Assembly (NCBI GenBank): GCA_021029095.1
Contig: JAJOHG010000189.1
Span: forward strand, 1-49,036
Direction: 5' to 3'
DNA: 49,036 nt
Origin: Phellopilus nigrolimitatus
Taxonomy: Eukaryota > Basidiomycota > Agaricomycetes > Hymenochaetales > Hymenochaetaceae
Shown: positions 9,380-21,257 of the stretch, piece after piece
Layout of the letters: every line of letters begins with the position of its first letter
Position numbering within the stretch: position 1 is the stretch's first letter
The notes under the pieces: generated by a model
What the model saw: the letters and a program-made list of their open reading frames with translations, nothing else
Told to the model about the DNA's origin: nothing
Databases searched by the model: none
Translations under genes and position numbers: made by a program

Positions 9380-12300
9380 ATGTCCTCAGCGACGAAAGAG
9401 AACGCTGCCGCGATGCCGTCCACCCCACGCACCGCTGCGGACGAGAACGCGCAGGCGGGCGCGAGCGCGGGCGCCGACGCCGACTTCGACAGGGTATTCG
9501 GCTCGCCCGCGTCCGCGACGCTCATGCTGAGCCCCCCGCCGGAGGAGGAACTGCGATACATGAGGCGCCCCGTTAGTACTTCACATTTCTGTCTCCCCCG
9601 CCCCCCTCGTCCCCCGTCCCCTTTCTTTGATCGTCGCTCACCGTGCCCCCGCAGAACGAGCCGAGCCCGGCGTCCAAGCCGCTCGCGGCGTCCGTCCGCC
9701 CGAACCAGCCGTCCGCAGAGGCGGCCTCGTCAAAGCGCAAGCGCACCGTCACGCACCTCGCCAAGGACGCGTCGCCGGCGCCCGACCCCGCGCAGCCGCT
9801 GCACACGCCCAACCCGCGCCTGCGCAAGCAGGTGCGGCACGCGGGCCTGTCGCCCTCGCCGGCGCCGCCCGCCGTCTCGGCCGCCTTCCCCGGGGACGCG
9901 CACGCGCGCGGAGGCCCGTCGCGCATGCAGCACGACGACGATGACGACGCGCAGATGGCGTCGCCCACGCGCAAGGGCAAGAGCCGCGGCGCCCCGCGGC
10001 TCCTCGTCCCGCAGAGCCCGCACGCAGAGAACCCCCGCGCGGACTACATCCCGCCGGCGCACCTGGCCGCGTCGCCCGTCGGCGGGAAGGCCCGCCGGCG
10101 CTCGGTGACGCCGATCCCGCCGTACGAGCCCCCGCCGGAGCGCTACACGCCGCCGCGCGAGATCATGGGCACGCCGCTCGCGGAGCGCAAGCCCGCGCGG
10201 CGCGCGGCCGCGGCGGCGAGGAAGAAACGCGTCTCGGGCAAGGGCGAGAAGGCCGGCCTGCAGCTGCGCGTCAAGGCGGAGCCGCCCGAGATCGACCTCA
10301 AGTCCCCGATCCCGCCGGCGTCGCCGAGCGAGGACCCGATCTTGCTCGTCGGCCCGCCGCCGGTGGTGCGGGTCCACCGCCCCTCCGCGTCGCCGCAGAA
10401 GAAGAAGAAAGACGACCCTGCCAGCCTCGTTGACTTCGAGATGGACCTGGACTTCCCGGAGAACGAGGGCCGTCCGGCCCCGCGCGCCGCTGCTGCGCCG
10501 GACACCTCGAGCCCGCTGCGCTCCGAGTCTTCGATCCCTCCGGTGTTTGACTTCACGGGCATCGGCGACGACGCAGGGGCGGGTGCCGGCGGCTGGTCCG
10601 ACTCCAGCAGCGATAACGACTTTGCTCCCGTCGTCAATGATGCCGCCTTTGTCGGGGGATCTGGCGCGCTGGACGACGGCTGGTCTGACTCCGAGGACGA
10701 CAATGACGAAGGCGAGGCCTCGATTGGCGAGGGCGACTTCACCGGCAAATTCTTGGCTTATAAGGTGCCGATTAAGATGGACCCTCCGACGGGCGCGGCG
10801 CGCGAAAGAATGGAGGAGTGGGGGAGGCCGATTAGCCCGCATCCGAAGAGGCTCTCCTTGGACGGGAAGGGGAGCATCGCGGATGAGGACATCGAGGATG
10901 ACGACGACGACGTTAGGTCAGCCGGGAAGAACACCGATCTTGGAGAGGCAGAGCGATTGAAGGCAGACGGCGCAGACTCGGAAAGCGATGAAGAGCACGA
11001 GAACGAAGAGCAGACGCGCCCGAGCTACGAGAACAAGCGCGGTCGGCGACTGACATTGAGCGAAATGGAGGAATTGAAATTTGGACCAAGGAAGGAGTCA
11101 TCGCTTGTACGCGATGAGCAAGGCGTTCTTGGAAATAGACAGGAGGAGCAAGACATACATGTCGAGCGAGACAACTCTATGGAGCAGCAGGATGAATCTA
11201 TTGAGCAAGAGGAGGACTCTATGGAGACCGACGCTAGTCAGCAGAACATTTTCTTGGATAAACGTCCGGAACGCTTGTTTGATGATGAACCGGAGCTTAT
11301 AATTGAATTGGAGGAAGACGATAAGGTGAGTTTTGTGTCTGATTTGGTATGTTATAAAAATGTTTATTGTTATTATTTAGAGCATTCTTGTAGATCAGGA
11401 AGTAAATGAGGACTCTGTCAACCATGGTCATTCGTCTGGAGAGTCCTTCGATTTGGTGGAGGATTCCTTGCACAACGAACCAAATGACGAAGACATTTCC
11501 GCAGCCCAGGACGACGAACAGATGTCCCCCCACGACCGAATCGAAACTGGCGAGGTTCGTGTATTTTCTTTGCTCAAATTGCTTGTAATAATAATGAATT
11601 CCACGCTCAGCAGCTACAGACGTCCAAGCAGGCGAGCAGCAATAGGTTTGAGGAGACGACGGAACGGAACCCATTTGCGCCCGATTCACCTGCGCCTCAG
11701 GAAGATAATCTTGCCGAGTCCGACACCGACGTCGTCGCGTCAGACGGCGGTGAAAGCGACTCTGGTGAGGGCGAGAGCGATTTGAGCGTAGTCAAGATCA
11801 TGTCCGACGATCCTATGGCTGCTGCACGAGCAGCCGCGATTTTAAAGATGGTAAATAATATAGTCTTTGTTAAAATTAACTGTGTGCTGATACAACTTTT
11901 TTTTTCCAGCACGATTACGATATGGTCGCACGGAGGCTCAGGCGGCGACAGACTGCTGCCGCAAAAGTTTCGAAGCCCTACAGCACTCCGCAGAAATTGT
12001 GGAGAAGACGCACGATCGCTGGCCTGGCGGGAGAAGAACACCTGACCGCGAACGTTGCACTTCTCGATAGGGCCACGGAAGAATTGAGGAGCTCGCCAGC
12101 TAGAAGTCGGTCCGGGAGCGTCGCTTCCAGTGTCGCCGGAACTCCGACGAAGAATCGACAGTATCAGTATGAACTTCCCATTGTCTCCGGCCCACGGGAC
12201 TGGACAAAAGCAGATTGGAAACTGCTGGATAGCTGCTTCACGGACGAGCGATATGAGCTCGCCCAGGAGCGAGGTCTCGCGGGCGAGTCTCTCGCTCCTG

Positions 12301-13453
12301 TCGATGACGTTTCGCTCTCGGATGTCGCAGAGAGATTCACAGACCTCATGGGAGGGATTGAGATTGTTGACAGCCATGGACCGTCTTGGACGCAGTAAGT
12401 TGTATTTCAAAGCCGATGCCGATTTACTCGAGCTCAAAATATTTTCTTAGGGAGAAGATCTTGAGCAGGGCGCGCGCACTTTGCAAGCGTCAGCGCTCCG
12501 GCCAAGGCGCACCTCCGACTCCAGATGTATCCTCGCGGTTCTCCACTCCGTCACGGCGCTCCACTCCTTCGCGTTTCTCGACCTTGAGCCCTACGTCGAG
12601 CATGATCGTCCCCGACTTCACGCCTATAGCTAACGAGCGTGTTCGGCTCTTCGATACGACTGATTCGTTGAGCAAAATGGCGTCTCTGCCTCCTCCCTCT
12701 TCAGAGCCATTCTTCAAGGTCCCTTATGCCCCGTCGACCATGCCTGCGAGACATTCGCGTCTGCGGGAAGAAGTGACTTCGTCTGCACCTGGAACGCCTG
12801 AGGCAAAGACAGCTCTCGGGCTTTTTGGTTTCGAGACGCCGACCCGAGAGCAGCAGGACGACGATAGCGATGACGAATCTGTCGCTTTTGAAATCGAAAC
12901 TATGTTGACTCCGAACACCGCGCGCATGCGGGAGCGGGAGACACGCGAGCGGGAAACGCGGGAGCGTTCAATGTCGGCCGTGAAACGGTCGATGAAGTTC
13001 ATCGGTTCATGGCTGAAGCCGGGTATGTTCAAGAAGGAGGAGAAGCGGTTGGGCCCGTTGGTCCCTGGTCTGCCGGTCCCTCCTCCGGACGTCCTGAACA
13101 AGCTTCGCCCGCCTGTCGAAACGCCCGCCAAGCAACCACCGCCCAAGATCCCGCATCCCAAAGAGCAAGTCGAACTGCAGCCTGCGCCTCTGCCTCAGCC
13201 GACCAAGATCCCGCGCAAGACAAAGCCGCAACGGCTCATCGAGCTGCAGCACGTCCCTACGCCGCCTCCGAAGCCGGTGGAGAAGACCGCCTCGCGGCGC
13301 TCCAGCACGTCGAGCGTCAGGGACCTCGTGAAGGAGTTCGAGCAAAAAGACAAGGGAGATATACGGGCGGTCCCGCCGCGTGTTGCGGAGTTGCGGAGAA
13401 TGGGCAGCGTGGGGTCGCTGAAGGCGAAGGGAAAGCCTACCTGGAAACCGTGA
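9380..13453 (+). CDS. Large acidic/basic uncharacterised protein, 1254 residues, nuclear-looking
   Basis: Six exons: 9380-9571, 9655-11325, 11381-11554, 11611-11850, 11910-12394, 12451-13453. Every junction keeps frame and uses GT-AG. The first half is disordered, with basic patches (SSKRKRTVTHLAK, ARKKRVSGKGEKAG), many SP/TP sites and acidic runs (HDDDDDAQ, EDIEDDDDDVR). The only region that looks folded is about residues 850-940: RDWTKADWKLLDSCFTDER, a gap, then VSLSDVAERFTDLMGG and, after the last intron, KILSRARALCKRQRSG. The tail has an MRERETRERETRERSMS repeat and proline-rich stretches. I recall similar WTKxDWKxLDxCFTDER segments in unnamed mushroom proteins but know no function. Nuclear localisation is inferred from the basic patches. 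Confidence 0.8.
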
Positions 13454-13775
13454 ATTTGTTGGTTTTTTTTTCTTTCTTTCTTCTGTTCTTGCTTTACCTA
13501 TGTGTGCTCCTTTTTTTTCCTTTTGAATACTATTTGTTTGCTTATCATCCATTCCCCAACGAACGTTTCTTCTCTCCATTTTCTTCTCTCGTCATTGATT
13601 GCTTTGAACACACTCACATTTGCTATGAAATTTTTGTGTACATTACGTCTAGACGTCCAAAGGATATGAACAGATTGACCATATACATGGGTATCAATAT
13701 TATGTCGTTTTTTGTTTCGATGCCGGGGGTTGTGGATTTATAATATAAAAGCAAGAATAAAATATAAAACAGAAA
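13454..13775. other. Convergent 3' region
   Basis: 322 bp between two facing stop codons, T-rich on the plus side, probably overlapping 3' untranslated regions. No gene seen. Confidence 0.5.
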
Positions 13776-14917
13776 CTAAACATTGCTGTCAGCGACCTTC
13801 CCAAACTTCCCAACACCTTCTCCCTTCATGATCTGAGCATCAGAAATGCCCTCCAGCCGTACAAGTTCCTTGCGGATGTACTTTACGAGCGTGTACATCA
13901 GCTCTGGATAGCGCACATAGAGCCGGACGTCCTTGCCGACGAAGTCATACACGCCAGAGCCGTCGTCCGTCTCCTCGAGCTTTCGCAGGCTGTCCTCCGG
14001 CTTCTCCTTCGAGAGCTTCTCCTTCCCATACTCGCCCGAGATGTTCACCGCGTGGCGCACGCGCCCCGGTCCTGGGTCGTCAATCCCGTTCGCGCCGCGC
14101 GCGCCGAGGAAGTTGCGCCAGACTGCGGCGGCCATCTCCGCGTCGCCGTCGCCGCTTTTTAGCGCGGACACGGACGCTGCGTACGGCGACGAGAGGCCCA
14201 GCGCGTAGTCGAGCGCGAGGTTGAGCCCCGCCCACTGCTCGCGCAGGATCTTCATTTGCCGCGAGACGAGTCGCTCAGGCGCTTTTTGCGAGAGCGCCTG
14301 GCGGATGCGGTCCTCGACGTCGAGGAAGAAATGGTCGACGAGACCTGGTTATCTGATTGAGACGGTACAATAGCGGTCAGACATAAGCAACGCGTACCCT
14401 GAACGAAATTCTCTCCGTAGGGAGAGGGTAATGCGCGGAAGCGGACAGTGAGCAGCCAGACATGGAGATTAGTTACTGTGAACCATGTCTGGAATGTTGG
14501 CGGAAGGCGGCATTCTTGTGTCGCGAATAAGCAGTTTTTCTATAGCCACTCATCCCTCGTAGGCGTACCTTGATGCCAGAAGTCTCGCTCCTCGACTTCT
14601 CTGACCGCGCAAGCGTTCTGGTAATAATGGAAGGATATTCGCCCAGCGACCTGCCTCGGATTGCCCATACCCAGCGCGCCAGTAACCGACTGGAAGACAT
14701 TGAGAGCTCTCGGCGAGCGCCTGAGATACTGCGCTAGCCATGTTTCCGGCGGCGGCGTCGGTTTCTTATATTCGTAAGCTTTTTCCGAGGCACCGGAGGA
14801 TTTTTCTTCTGGTTGAGGAGAGGGTTGCTTCGCGCTGTATGCTCTTTTCGAAGTCGACGCGAGGGCAGAGTAGCGCAGGTTTTTGGATAGCACGGACCTC
14901 CGTGTTGCGCTCAACAT
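13776..14917 (-). CDS. CBP3: Cytochrome bc1 assembly chaperone Cbp3 (ubiquinol-cytochrome c chaperone)
   Basis: Exons (minus): 14917-14569, 14514-14398, 14344-13776; 344 residues. Introns are 54 and 53 nt. The N-terminus (Arg/Ser-rich, MLSATRRSVLSK) looks like a mitochondrial presequence. The conserved core crosses the introns: LPPTFQTWFTVTNLHVWLL, then VRFRALP, GENFVQGLVDHFFLDVEDRI and REQWAGLNLALDYAL. This matches the ubiquinol-cytochrome c chaperone domain. In yeast Cbp3 acts with Cbp6 at mitochondrial ribosomes to assemble cytochrome b. The acceptor at 14515 was chosen because it alone yields the conserved LPPTFQTWF segment in frame. The ATG lies 228 bp from the divergent Pdx1 start. Confidence 0.9.
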
Positions 14918-15145
14918 TGTTGGCGGCGGGCAGCGTATTGGCGAAGAAAACGGCGGGGGCGCACAAACGACGCAAATCCCTAAAAATTAGGCGCGTGCGG
15001 GACGCGGGCACGTGGAAGGACATAAACATCACGTAAGTAGAACACGGATTCTGGAAGTGTGCATACACGCAAATTCTCTTTCTCCCTCTCCCGCTTTTCT
15101 TCCGTTTCTGACTCACACTCGCACTATACTGTCTACAACTTTATT

Positions 15146-16747
15146 ATGAGTAACTTAAATGCTCCCTCAGGAGCTTCAACGCCCGCCTCTCAGACTGGCG
15201 GGGGAACCGGCGTGGCGCACGCAAATGCACCTACTCGCTCGGCAACTAGCGCCGGAGGAAACAACCTGGGCACCTTTGGGGTGAGCGCGAGGTGCCTCGT
15301 TGAAAATTGTGCGTGTGGTACTTATGCTAGCGCAAAATAGGTCAAATCTGGTCTGGCGCAGATGTTGAAGGTAACGAATTCATCTCGTGCAATGTCTGTC
15401 GTGGATTTACTTGACGAGTCATTTGAAGGGTGGAGTCATCATGGATGTCACCAACGTTGAGCAGGTATGTGGAATGTGTGCATATTTCTATATACAGATT
15501 GTTGAAGTGTATGAAGGCTCGCTTAGCAGAGGAAGCGGGTGCATGTGCCGTCATGGCCTTGGAGCGAGTCCCAGCAGACATAAGGAAGGAAGGAGGCGTT
15601 GCCCGTATGGTGCGTTGAGATTGTGTACTCCCTTGGGCATTTTTAGCTTACAATCTGCAGAGTGATCCGAAAATGATCAAAGACATTATTGACGCTGTTA
15701 CAATACCCGTAATGGCGAAAGTCCGCATAGGTCATTTCGTCGAGGCACAGGTTTGTGCTCAAGCATTCTGATCCAATGGATTGCAATTTTAACTGACACT
15801 ATTTCTGCAGATTATCCAAGCCGTTGGCGTGGACTACATTGACGAGTCTGAAGTGCTGACCCCGGCCGACGAGCAGCACCACATAAACAAACACACGTTC
15901 AAGGTCCCCTTTGTATGCGGGGCCAAAAACCTCGGCGAGGCTCTGCGGCGCATCTCTGAGGGTGCAGCATTCATTCGCACGAAGGGGGAGGCCGGTACGG
16001 GAAACATTGTAGAGGCCGTTAGGCACCAGCGGGCTGTTTCGGCCGATATCCGGAGGGCAAGTGCCATGAATGACGAGGAGCTGTATGCATTTGCGAAGGA
16101 GCTTTCGGCGCCGTTCCACCTCCTAAAAGAAGTTGCTCGGCTGAAACGCCTGCCCGTCGTCAGCTTTGCCGCTGGTGGTATCGCGACGCCAGGTATGTGC
16201 TAGTGCCGCTTAATGTAAAGACGTCATTGAATTCTTGCTCTTGCAGCCGACGCTGCTCTCATGATGCAGCTTGGATGTGATGGAGGTGAGTGATAGGATC
16301 AATCCTCTTTTACCCGACGCTCAAGTAACTCGTTAGTCTTTGTTGGTTCTGGAATATTCAACGTAAGCCACCTGTTGTAATATTTACTTTGGCTTTTCCT
16401 TAAAACTCGAATAGTCTGGTGATCCTGCGAAGCGCGCTCGCGCTATTGTTCAATCAGTATGTCATTTCTCCCCTCTTGATTGCAGATATTTTCAGTTCCT
16501 CGTGGTAACACATTCTTCAAGGTAACGCACTATAACAATCCCAAGCTGCTGGCCGAGGTAAGCGACTTCCATGTTGAACAAGTTCATGATTCACATTCTC
16601 CCCCCAGGTCTCTGAAGATTTGGGTGAAGCTATGGTTGGTTTGACCATGTGAGTGATTACCAAGGCTTTTCCTCCTCCTTTGACTTAACAATACACAACA
16701 GTGATGACAACGTGAAGGGTGGACGTTTGAGCAAACGAGGCTGGTAG
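15146..16747 (+). CDS. PDX1: Pyridoxal 5'-phosphate synthase subunit Pdx1/Snz
   Basis: Twelve exons: 15146-15280, 15341-15370, 15429-15464, 15517-15609, 15661-15750, 15811-16192, 16247-16285, 16337-16362, 16415-16456, 16522-16557, 16608-16648, 16702-16747; 331 residues. Family landmarks in order: [56 protein letters not shown] (active-site Lys), [63 protein letters not shown]. The enzyme makes PLP from ribose 5-phosphate, glyceraldehyde 3-phosphate and ammonia supplied by Pdx2. The Gly/Ala/Ser/Thr-rich first 40 residues are less conserved. Many exons are under 45 nt, yet all phases agree. Confidence 0.96.
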
Positions 16748-16903
16748 ACAATTAAAAGACAGTATACCGGAAAAGGAAGCAAGGCGTTTGTACATTACAT
16801 TGTCATGTTAGATTGGATACACACAAGGCTTCTAGCGCGAACAAAAGAAAAAGACAGACATGTTACGATGATAAAAGTAGGGGAAAAGTATTTTTAAAAA
16901 CTC

Positions 16904-17000
16904 CTGCCCCACTGAGGCTTGAACTCAGGACCTTGTGATTCCGTTTGGACTTTACGTGAATTTAACAGTCACACGCTCTAACCAACTGAGCCATGGGGCA
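16904..17000 (-). tRNA. tRNA-Asn (GUU) with intron
   Basis: Read on the minus strand, acceptor arms TGCCCCA and TGGGGCA pair, with discriminator G. The D arm is GCTCAGTTGGTTAGAGC. The anticodon stem TGTGA/TCACA holds loop CTGTTAA with anticodon GTT. The T arm is CTGAGTTCAAGCCTCAG. An insert of about 23 nt sits after position 37, the standard place for a nuclear tRNA intron. Without it the tRNA is 74 nt. Confidence 0.93.
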
Positions 17001-17604
17001 TTAGATAATTTTTTGCGTTCTGAATCCATCACATTGTTACATAGTAAAGCTACAGTGGCTATAGGAAGTCTTTGCTATAAACGGTTTCGCCAAAATAGTA
17101 CATGTATTTAGATTTCACACCGCGTAGACAGGTGGATTCCACTGACGGCGCGCGTCCCTGCTCTGTGTTCTCCACTCATAACTAAACTCAAAGGGACAAA
17201 TGAAGTGCTTCCTATGCTGCATATTTCCATGCAATTTTTAGAACAGTCAGTAATGTCAATGATTTTGATCGCATCATGTTAAAGAAATGCTAACTTTGGG
17301 ACATTTTCTGCTCTCAAGAATCGACGATTATTTTCTTTTCGAGATATATACAGAGGTAGAAAGCCTTGGCTGAACATGCATATAAAATTTCACAGAGAGA
17401 TTGAGAAAGAAGCGGGTGTCTAAAGGACTAGCGGAGGTGTACATCCATATGTAGTATACTGTACCCGTTGTCCGTCGTGGGCGTCGCGCTTTGTATCTTT
17501 CGAGTCGCATCGTCAGAGGTCTTTTCAAATTGTCGCTTACTTCGCGTTTTGGTAGCTACATATTTACGAAATGTCAATGATGCAAAAACAGATGCCTTGG
17601 ATGT
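17001..17604. other. Intergenic region, nothing recognised
   Basis: About 600 bp between the tRNA-Asn 5' end and the stop codon of the racemase gene. It should contain the racemase 3' end. No gene or repeat was found. Confidence 0.4.
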
Positions 17605-18389
17605 TCACGATCGTCCAATTCTCGCCAGACCAGCCAGGATCTCAACACCAGCTTTTGCTCCGTCAACAACCTGCACTTCTCCCAAACCAGCTTCTCTAAC
17701 GCCCTCTTTCACCAATTCTTCCATTCCCGCCATTCCAGCACACCCAAGAATCAGGACATCTGCGCCATTTCCTGCCACCTTCGCTGATGTGCTCTTCATC
17801 AGCGCCTCGACCCTGCTTCGATCGCCCTCGCGCAGCTCGACGACACCGAGGCCGCTGGTGACGACTCCCGCGAAGCGCTCGGAGTTGGCACCCATGAATG
17901 CACGCACACCGGCTATGAGCGTGTTCTTCATGCCCGTTCCAGTTGAGACGACCCCAAAGCGACGCCCGACGAGCATGGCGTGCACGACACCTGCCTCAAA
18001 GATCCCAATAGCGGGCTTAGACGATTTGATCGACGCGAGATGCTCCCGCAGCATGTGGACCAGCGGGTGATCGGAGACTAGCGCAGTGATTGTGCAGCTG
18101 GTCAGCACAGGCAACTATTACATCAATATACATGTATGCACTCACAACAGGACACCAGGAAGCCGTCATACTCATCGATGGCTTTGGTATTTACTAACGA
18201 CTCATAGCATGCAGTGGCAGTCTGATTTGCTGTAATTATATTACTGATCGCTGCTGGCGCATGCGAAGGTGCAGTGAAGTAAGCGAGCTGTGTGCCGGGA
18301 GGGGTGCATGGGTCGAGCGACTCCTGTAGCCCGTCTGTGATACTCTTCGACGAGTTCGGGTTGATGACAAGCAGGCGGACGACGGTCAT
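17605..18389 (-). CDS. DCG1: Hydantoin racemase, Asp/Glu racemase superfamily (Dcg1-like)
   Basis: Two exons (minus): 18389-18146 and 18077-17605, 68-nt intron; 238 residues. The protein opens with LLVINPNSSKSITDGL, typical of the Asp/Glu/hydantoin racemase family. Both expected catalytic cysteines are present: one in GFLVSCFSDHPLV (split by the intron) and one in DVLILGCAGMAGM. It also has KPAIGIFEAGVVHAML and RFGVVSTG. Hydantoin racemases interconvert L- and D-5-monosubstituted hydantoins; yeast DCG1, of unproven activity, sits by the allantoin genes. The nearby hydantoinase, carbamoylase and D-amino acid oxidase support a hydantoin role. Allantoin racemase activity is the main alternative. 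No targeting signal is seen, so it is probably cytosolic. Confidence 0.9.
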
Positions 18390-19238
18390 CTTCTCGATGT
18401 TTTGATCTGCTTCAGTTGTTTATTAAAACGCAGACGACGATAACGGCGAAACGGAACCTCAGGCCTTTCGCCGTCGGCCGTTAGGGTTCCTTTGCCTTTC
18501 CGCCACAGTGCAAGCATCAGTGAAAACAACCGAAAACAGCCCGTGTATCCGAAGCTCTATTACGAAAGCCCACCCGCTTGAGCGATGTAGTGTGCGTTGG
18601 CGAACGCACATTTCATACCTAAACCTTCCTTACCCATATGGTCGACGGGGTTCAATGCTGTTCGCACTGGATCCTAGGTTCTTCTGGGCTCATGAAGATG
18701 CGTCGGACGTTGATGGTTTTATCGAAAAGCAGCGTCGGGCGTTATATGAAAGCCGGAAACACCGACCTTCAAAGTCACTTTGTTAAACACCGAAACCAAT
18801 ATGCTCGCAGAATCTGGATAGATGATATCTTCCAAAGGTTTGTTGCAACACACTCGAGTAATGAAGAACTTGCAAGTGGTCTAATTTCATATTGGATGAT
18901 TGTGGAAAATCTGCTGTCGACACGAACCGGAGATCAGAATTTATCTACTCCGAACTTCCTCGCTTGGCCCTTGCGAAAGTACGTTGTCCCGAGGTCCATT
19001 TAAAGGCAATTTTCAAGTTTATAAATGCACCATGTGCATTCAGCACACGTATCCCACGAGAAAAGCAATGCGGTCCCGTTCAATCAAAGTCTTTTGTTCA
19101 TTTTTTCTTTCTCTACTCGATTCCCCACCTCAGCCTCGTCGCCCAGGTTTAGGCCGGTATGATTTCTCTTAGTCCCTCGCCCGATCCTCCGCTTACTTTG
19201 TTCCCCAGGCTATCGCTCAGCACGTGTAATCTCGCAAA
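18390..19238. other. Intergenic region upstream of racemase, with possible coding debris
   Basis: 849 bp between divergent starts. The part next to the racemase contains an inverted repeat. Between 18508 and 19003 short plus-strand frames contain protein-like stretches (FFWAHEDASDVDGF in one, WIDDIFQRFVATHS in another) but no start, splice sites and stop join them. They may be remnants of a decayed gene. Confidence 0.4.
18444..18473. promoter_or_regulatory. Inverted repeat with CGG/CCG ends upstream of racemase
   Basis: CGGCGAAA and TTTCGCCG face each other across 14 bp, starting 55 bp upstream of the racemase ATG. CGG/CCG ends are what Zn2Cys6 regulators often bind, but the spacing is longer than usual. 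A binding site is inference. Confidence 0.35.
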
Positions 19239-20510
19239 ATGTCAGACTTCAACTGGCGACGGCGAACACGAAATACCCTTGACGACGAACTGAATGGGAT
19301 CTATAACCAGGTGGAGGCCATGTTGTCCGAGTCGTCCGTTAGCTCTACCGCGACTGCTGACAATCTCCCCGGAACGGGGAGCACGCTCGGAAAGCTCTTC
19401 ATGTTTCTCAGGCGACGCCTGGAGGCGGCAGCGAGCCGGTTCATGGAGAAGCATGGGTACGGGCTGGAAGCGGCCAGGAAGCGCTTAAAAATGCTATGTT
19501 ATAAACGCTATTACGCCACACACGCACAACGAATACCTATCCAAGGAACTGTAGAGTATAGAAAGAGCCGGAAGGATGTGAAAAAGCTTTTGAAATATGT
19601 TAGGTGTGCTCGTATCTGATTTTCTTATCATAAACTTATAAGTGCTAGTCATGTTTTGTTTTTGTACAGGAGTCAATATGCATCGAACCAAGAGCTCGCA
19701 CTCATAGCAATCCTGGACCTCGCAGTTTACGACGATATTCGAAAGATGCTTCTAGAGCTCGATGCAGCCAAGATGGTTGGTTTTGTGTTGCATCAAGCAG
19801 AATTGGGAGACTGCGATCAGCTACTTTCCTCAAGTCGCAAGGCGCTGATATCCCTCGTCGACACCGATATCAATATGTCGGGGAAAGAACTCCTGGGGTT
19901 ACATCACATGGCTTTCCCGGGATCCGAGCTCCAAGTTTTGAGGACGCGCCTTACTTGTGTACTCCAAAATCTTGAAGCCAGAATACAAAGGCAAGTTTGC
20001 AGTCATTTTATAAAATCCCTTACTGGTCCTGATGTACGTCAAAGATCTGAGGATGTCTCTTTCCTTGCCGTCCGCTATATTGCAGAATATGTTATGAGAT
20101 CAAGGGTGTGCTTTGGTACACGGTCCTTGCTGACAAGATTTTACAAAATACCCTTCTACTTGCTCGAGCACACACCACATGCTGTAGAATGGCCTGTGTA
20201 CGCAGAAATGTTATGGTCTTCTCGTTGGACCCTACGTGTTGAATTAGGGGTAAAAGAATTGCATCGAGAACTGATGTGCGTATCTCGTTATTCAGTGTGC
20301 ACGGACCATCCTACTTACTTTATTGCTAGGGAACGCTCACTGAGGCACATCCCTTACGATTACAAGGAGCGTTTTATACAGTGTCTCGCTAGGGTGAATT
20401 GTACAGGTGGATCAGAAAAATCTTCGGCCCCCCTAAAAAAGGAAGATGGTTCCAGCCTGCGTAGCAACCGATGCCGCGTCGTTCGAGTTATCACTCACCA
20501 TTACCTATAA
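19239..20510 (+). CDS. Uncharacterised protein, about 365 residues
   Basis: ATG at 19239. One intron is needed (19604-19669). Two more stretches look like introns and are divisible by three: 19991-20044 (GC donor, AAG|GCAAGT) and 20276-20329 (GTGCGT to GCTAG). With all removed, exons are 19239-19603, 19670-19990, 20045-20275, 20330-20510 and the product has 365 residues; with only the first removed it has 401. The start MSDFNWRRRTRNTLDDELN is followed by a helical, basic region (FMFLRRRLEAAASRFME) and a second helical half. It has no membrane segment or signal peptide. I do not recognise the family. It lies inside the hydantoin gene region but nothing in it indicates a role there. Confidence 0.55.
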
Positions 20511-21257
20511 TATGCTGCCAGCTTAACTCATACAAAAACTTATTAGCAAGTACATATTGTATGCTTATATGTACTGTAATATGCATCTAGAGCATTGGAT
20601 TATAAACAATCAAACATTACTTGGCCCCGTTTTTGTCTGAACAAGGTCCTTTTTTAGGGAGGGCGAAGACCTTTCTGACAGCCTGTCGCGTGCCAGCTTT
20701 CGTGCTGACCTCTCGACAAACTGAGCGTCTAGCTTTTATTCTGAGTTGCCGGAGAGGTTCCCGGTTACTTAACTACCTGCCGATCATGTCGATCATTGTC
20801 GATCATTGTCACTGTTTGATTCAGGAAGCACATCCGCCTACAATACTTAGTCTGGGACCAGGGGTTTTTCGCCATTACCCCGCCGTGAAAAGTCGTCTTT
20901 ATAAACTCCTGTCTGGTGTCCAGAAGAGATGACAAAGAATGTAAAGTAAGAGTGACCTATGACATGATCAGACAGTGCACTGACGGACGAGTTCTTTGAG
21001 TTTTTCTTGTTTGCCACTGTCGCGTCTACTCTGTCATGTATGTTTTCAGTCTTCATTTCTGTCGAATCTACACTGAGCCTGCTCTCTTTTCTGCATTACC
21101 TTTGAATTTCTTGGATTTTCTACAAAATGCAGCCTATATTCTAATTTTATGGTATTATACACACTCTCTTCTCACAACGCGCATTTCTACCGTAGTATTC
21201 TTGCTTCTTATCATTGAGACCAGTAGACTCTCACAGCTCGAAGTTCCGTTTAGCGAG
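20511..21257. other. Intergenic, AT-rich, nothing recognised
   Basis: About 750 bp holding 3' ends of two facing genes. A short direct repeat of TCGATCATTG occurs near 20785-20810. No supported coding frame. Confidence 0.4.

Noticed and set aside
18508..19152. Plus-strand frames upstream of the 19239 gene
   Set aside because: Protein-like stretches occur in different frames without usable splice sites; at most gene debris.
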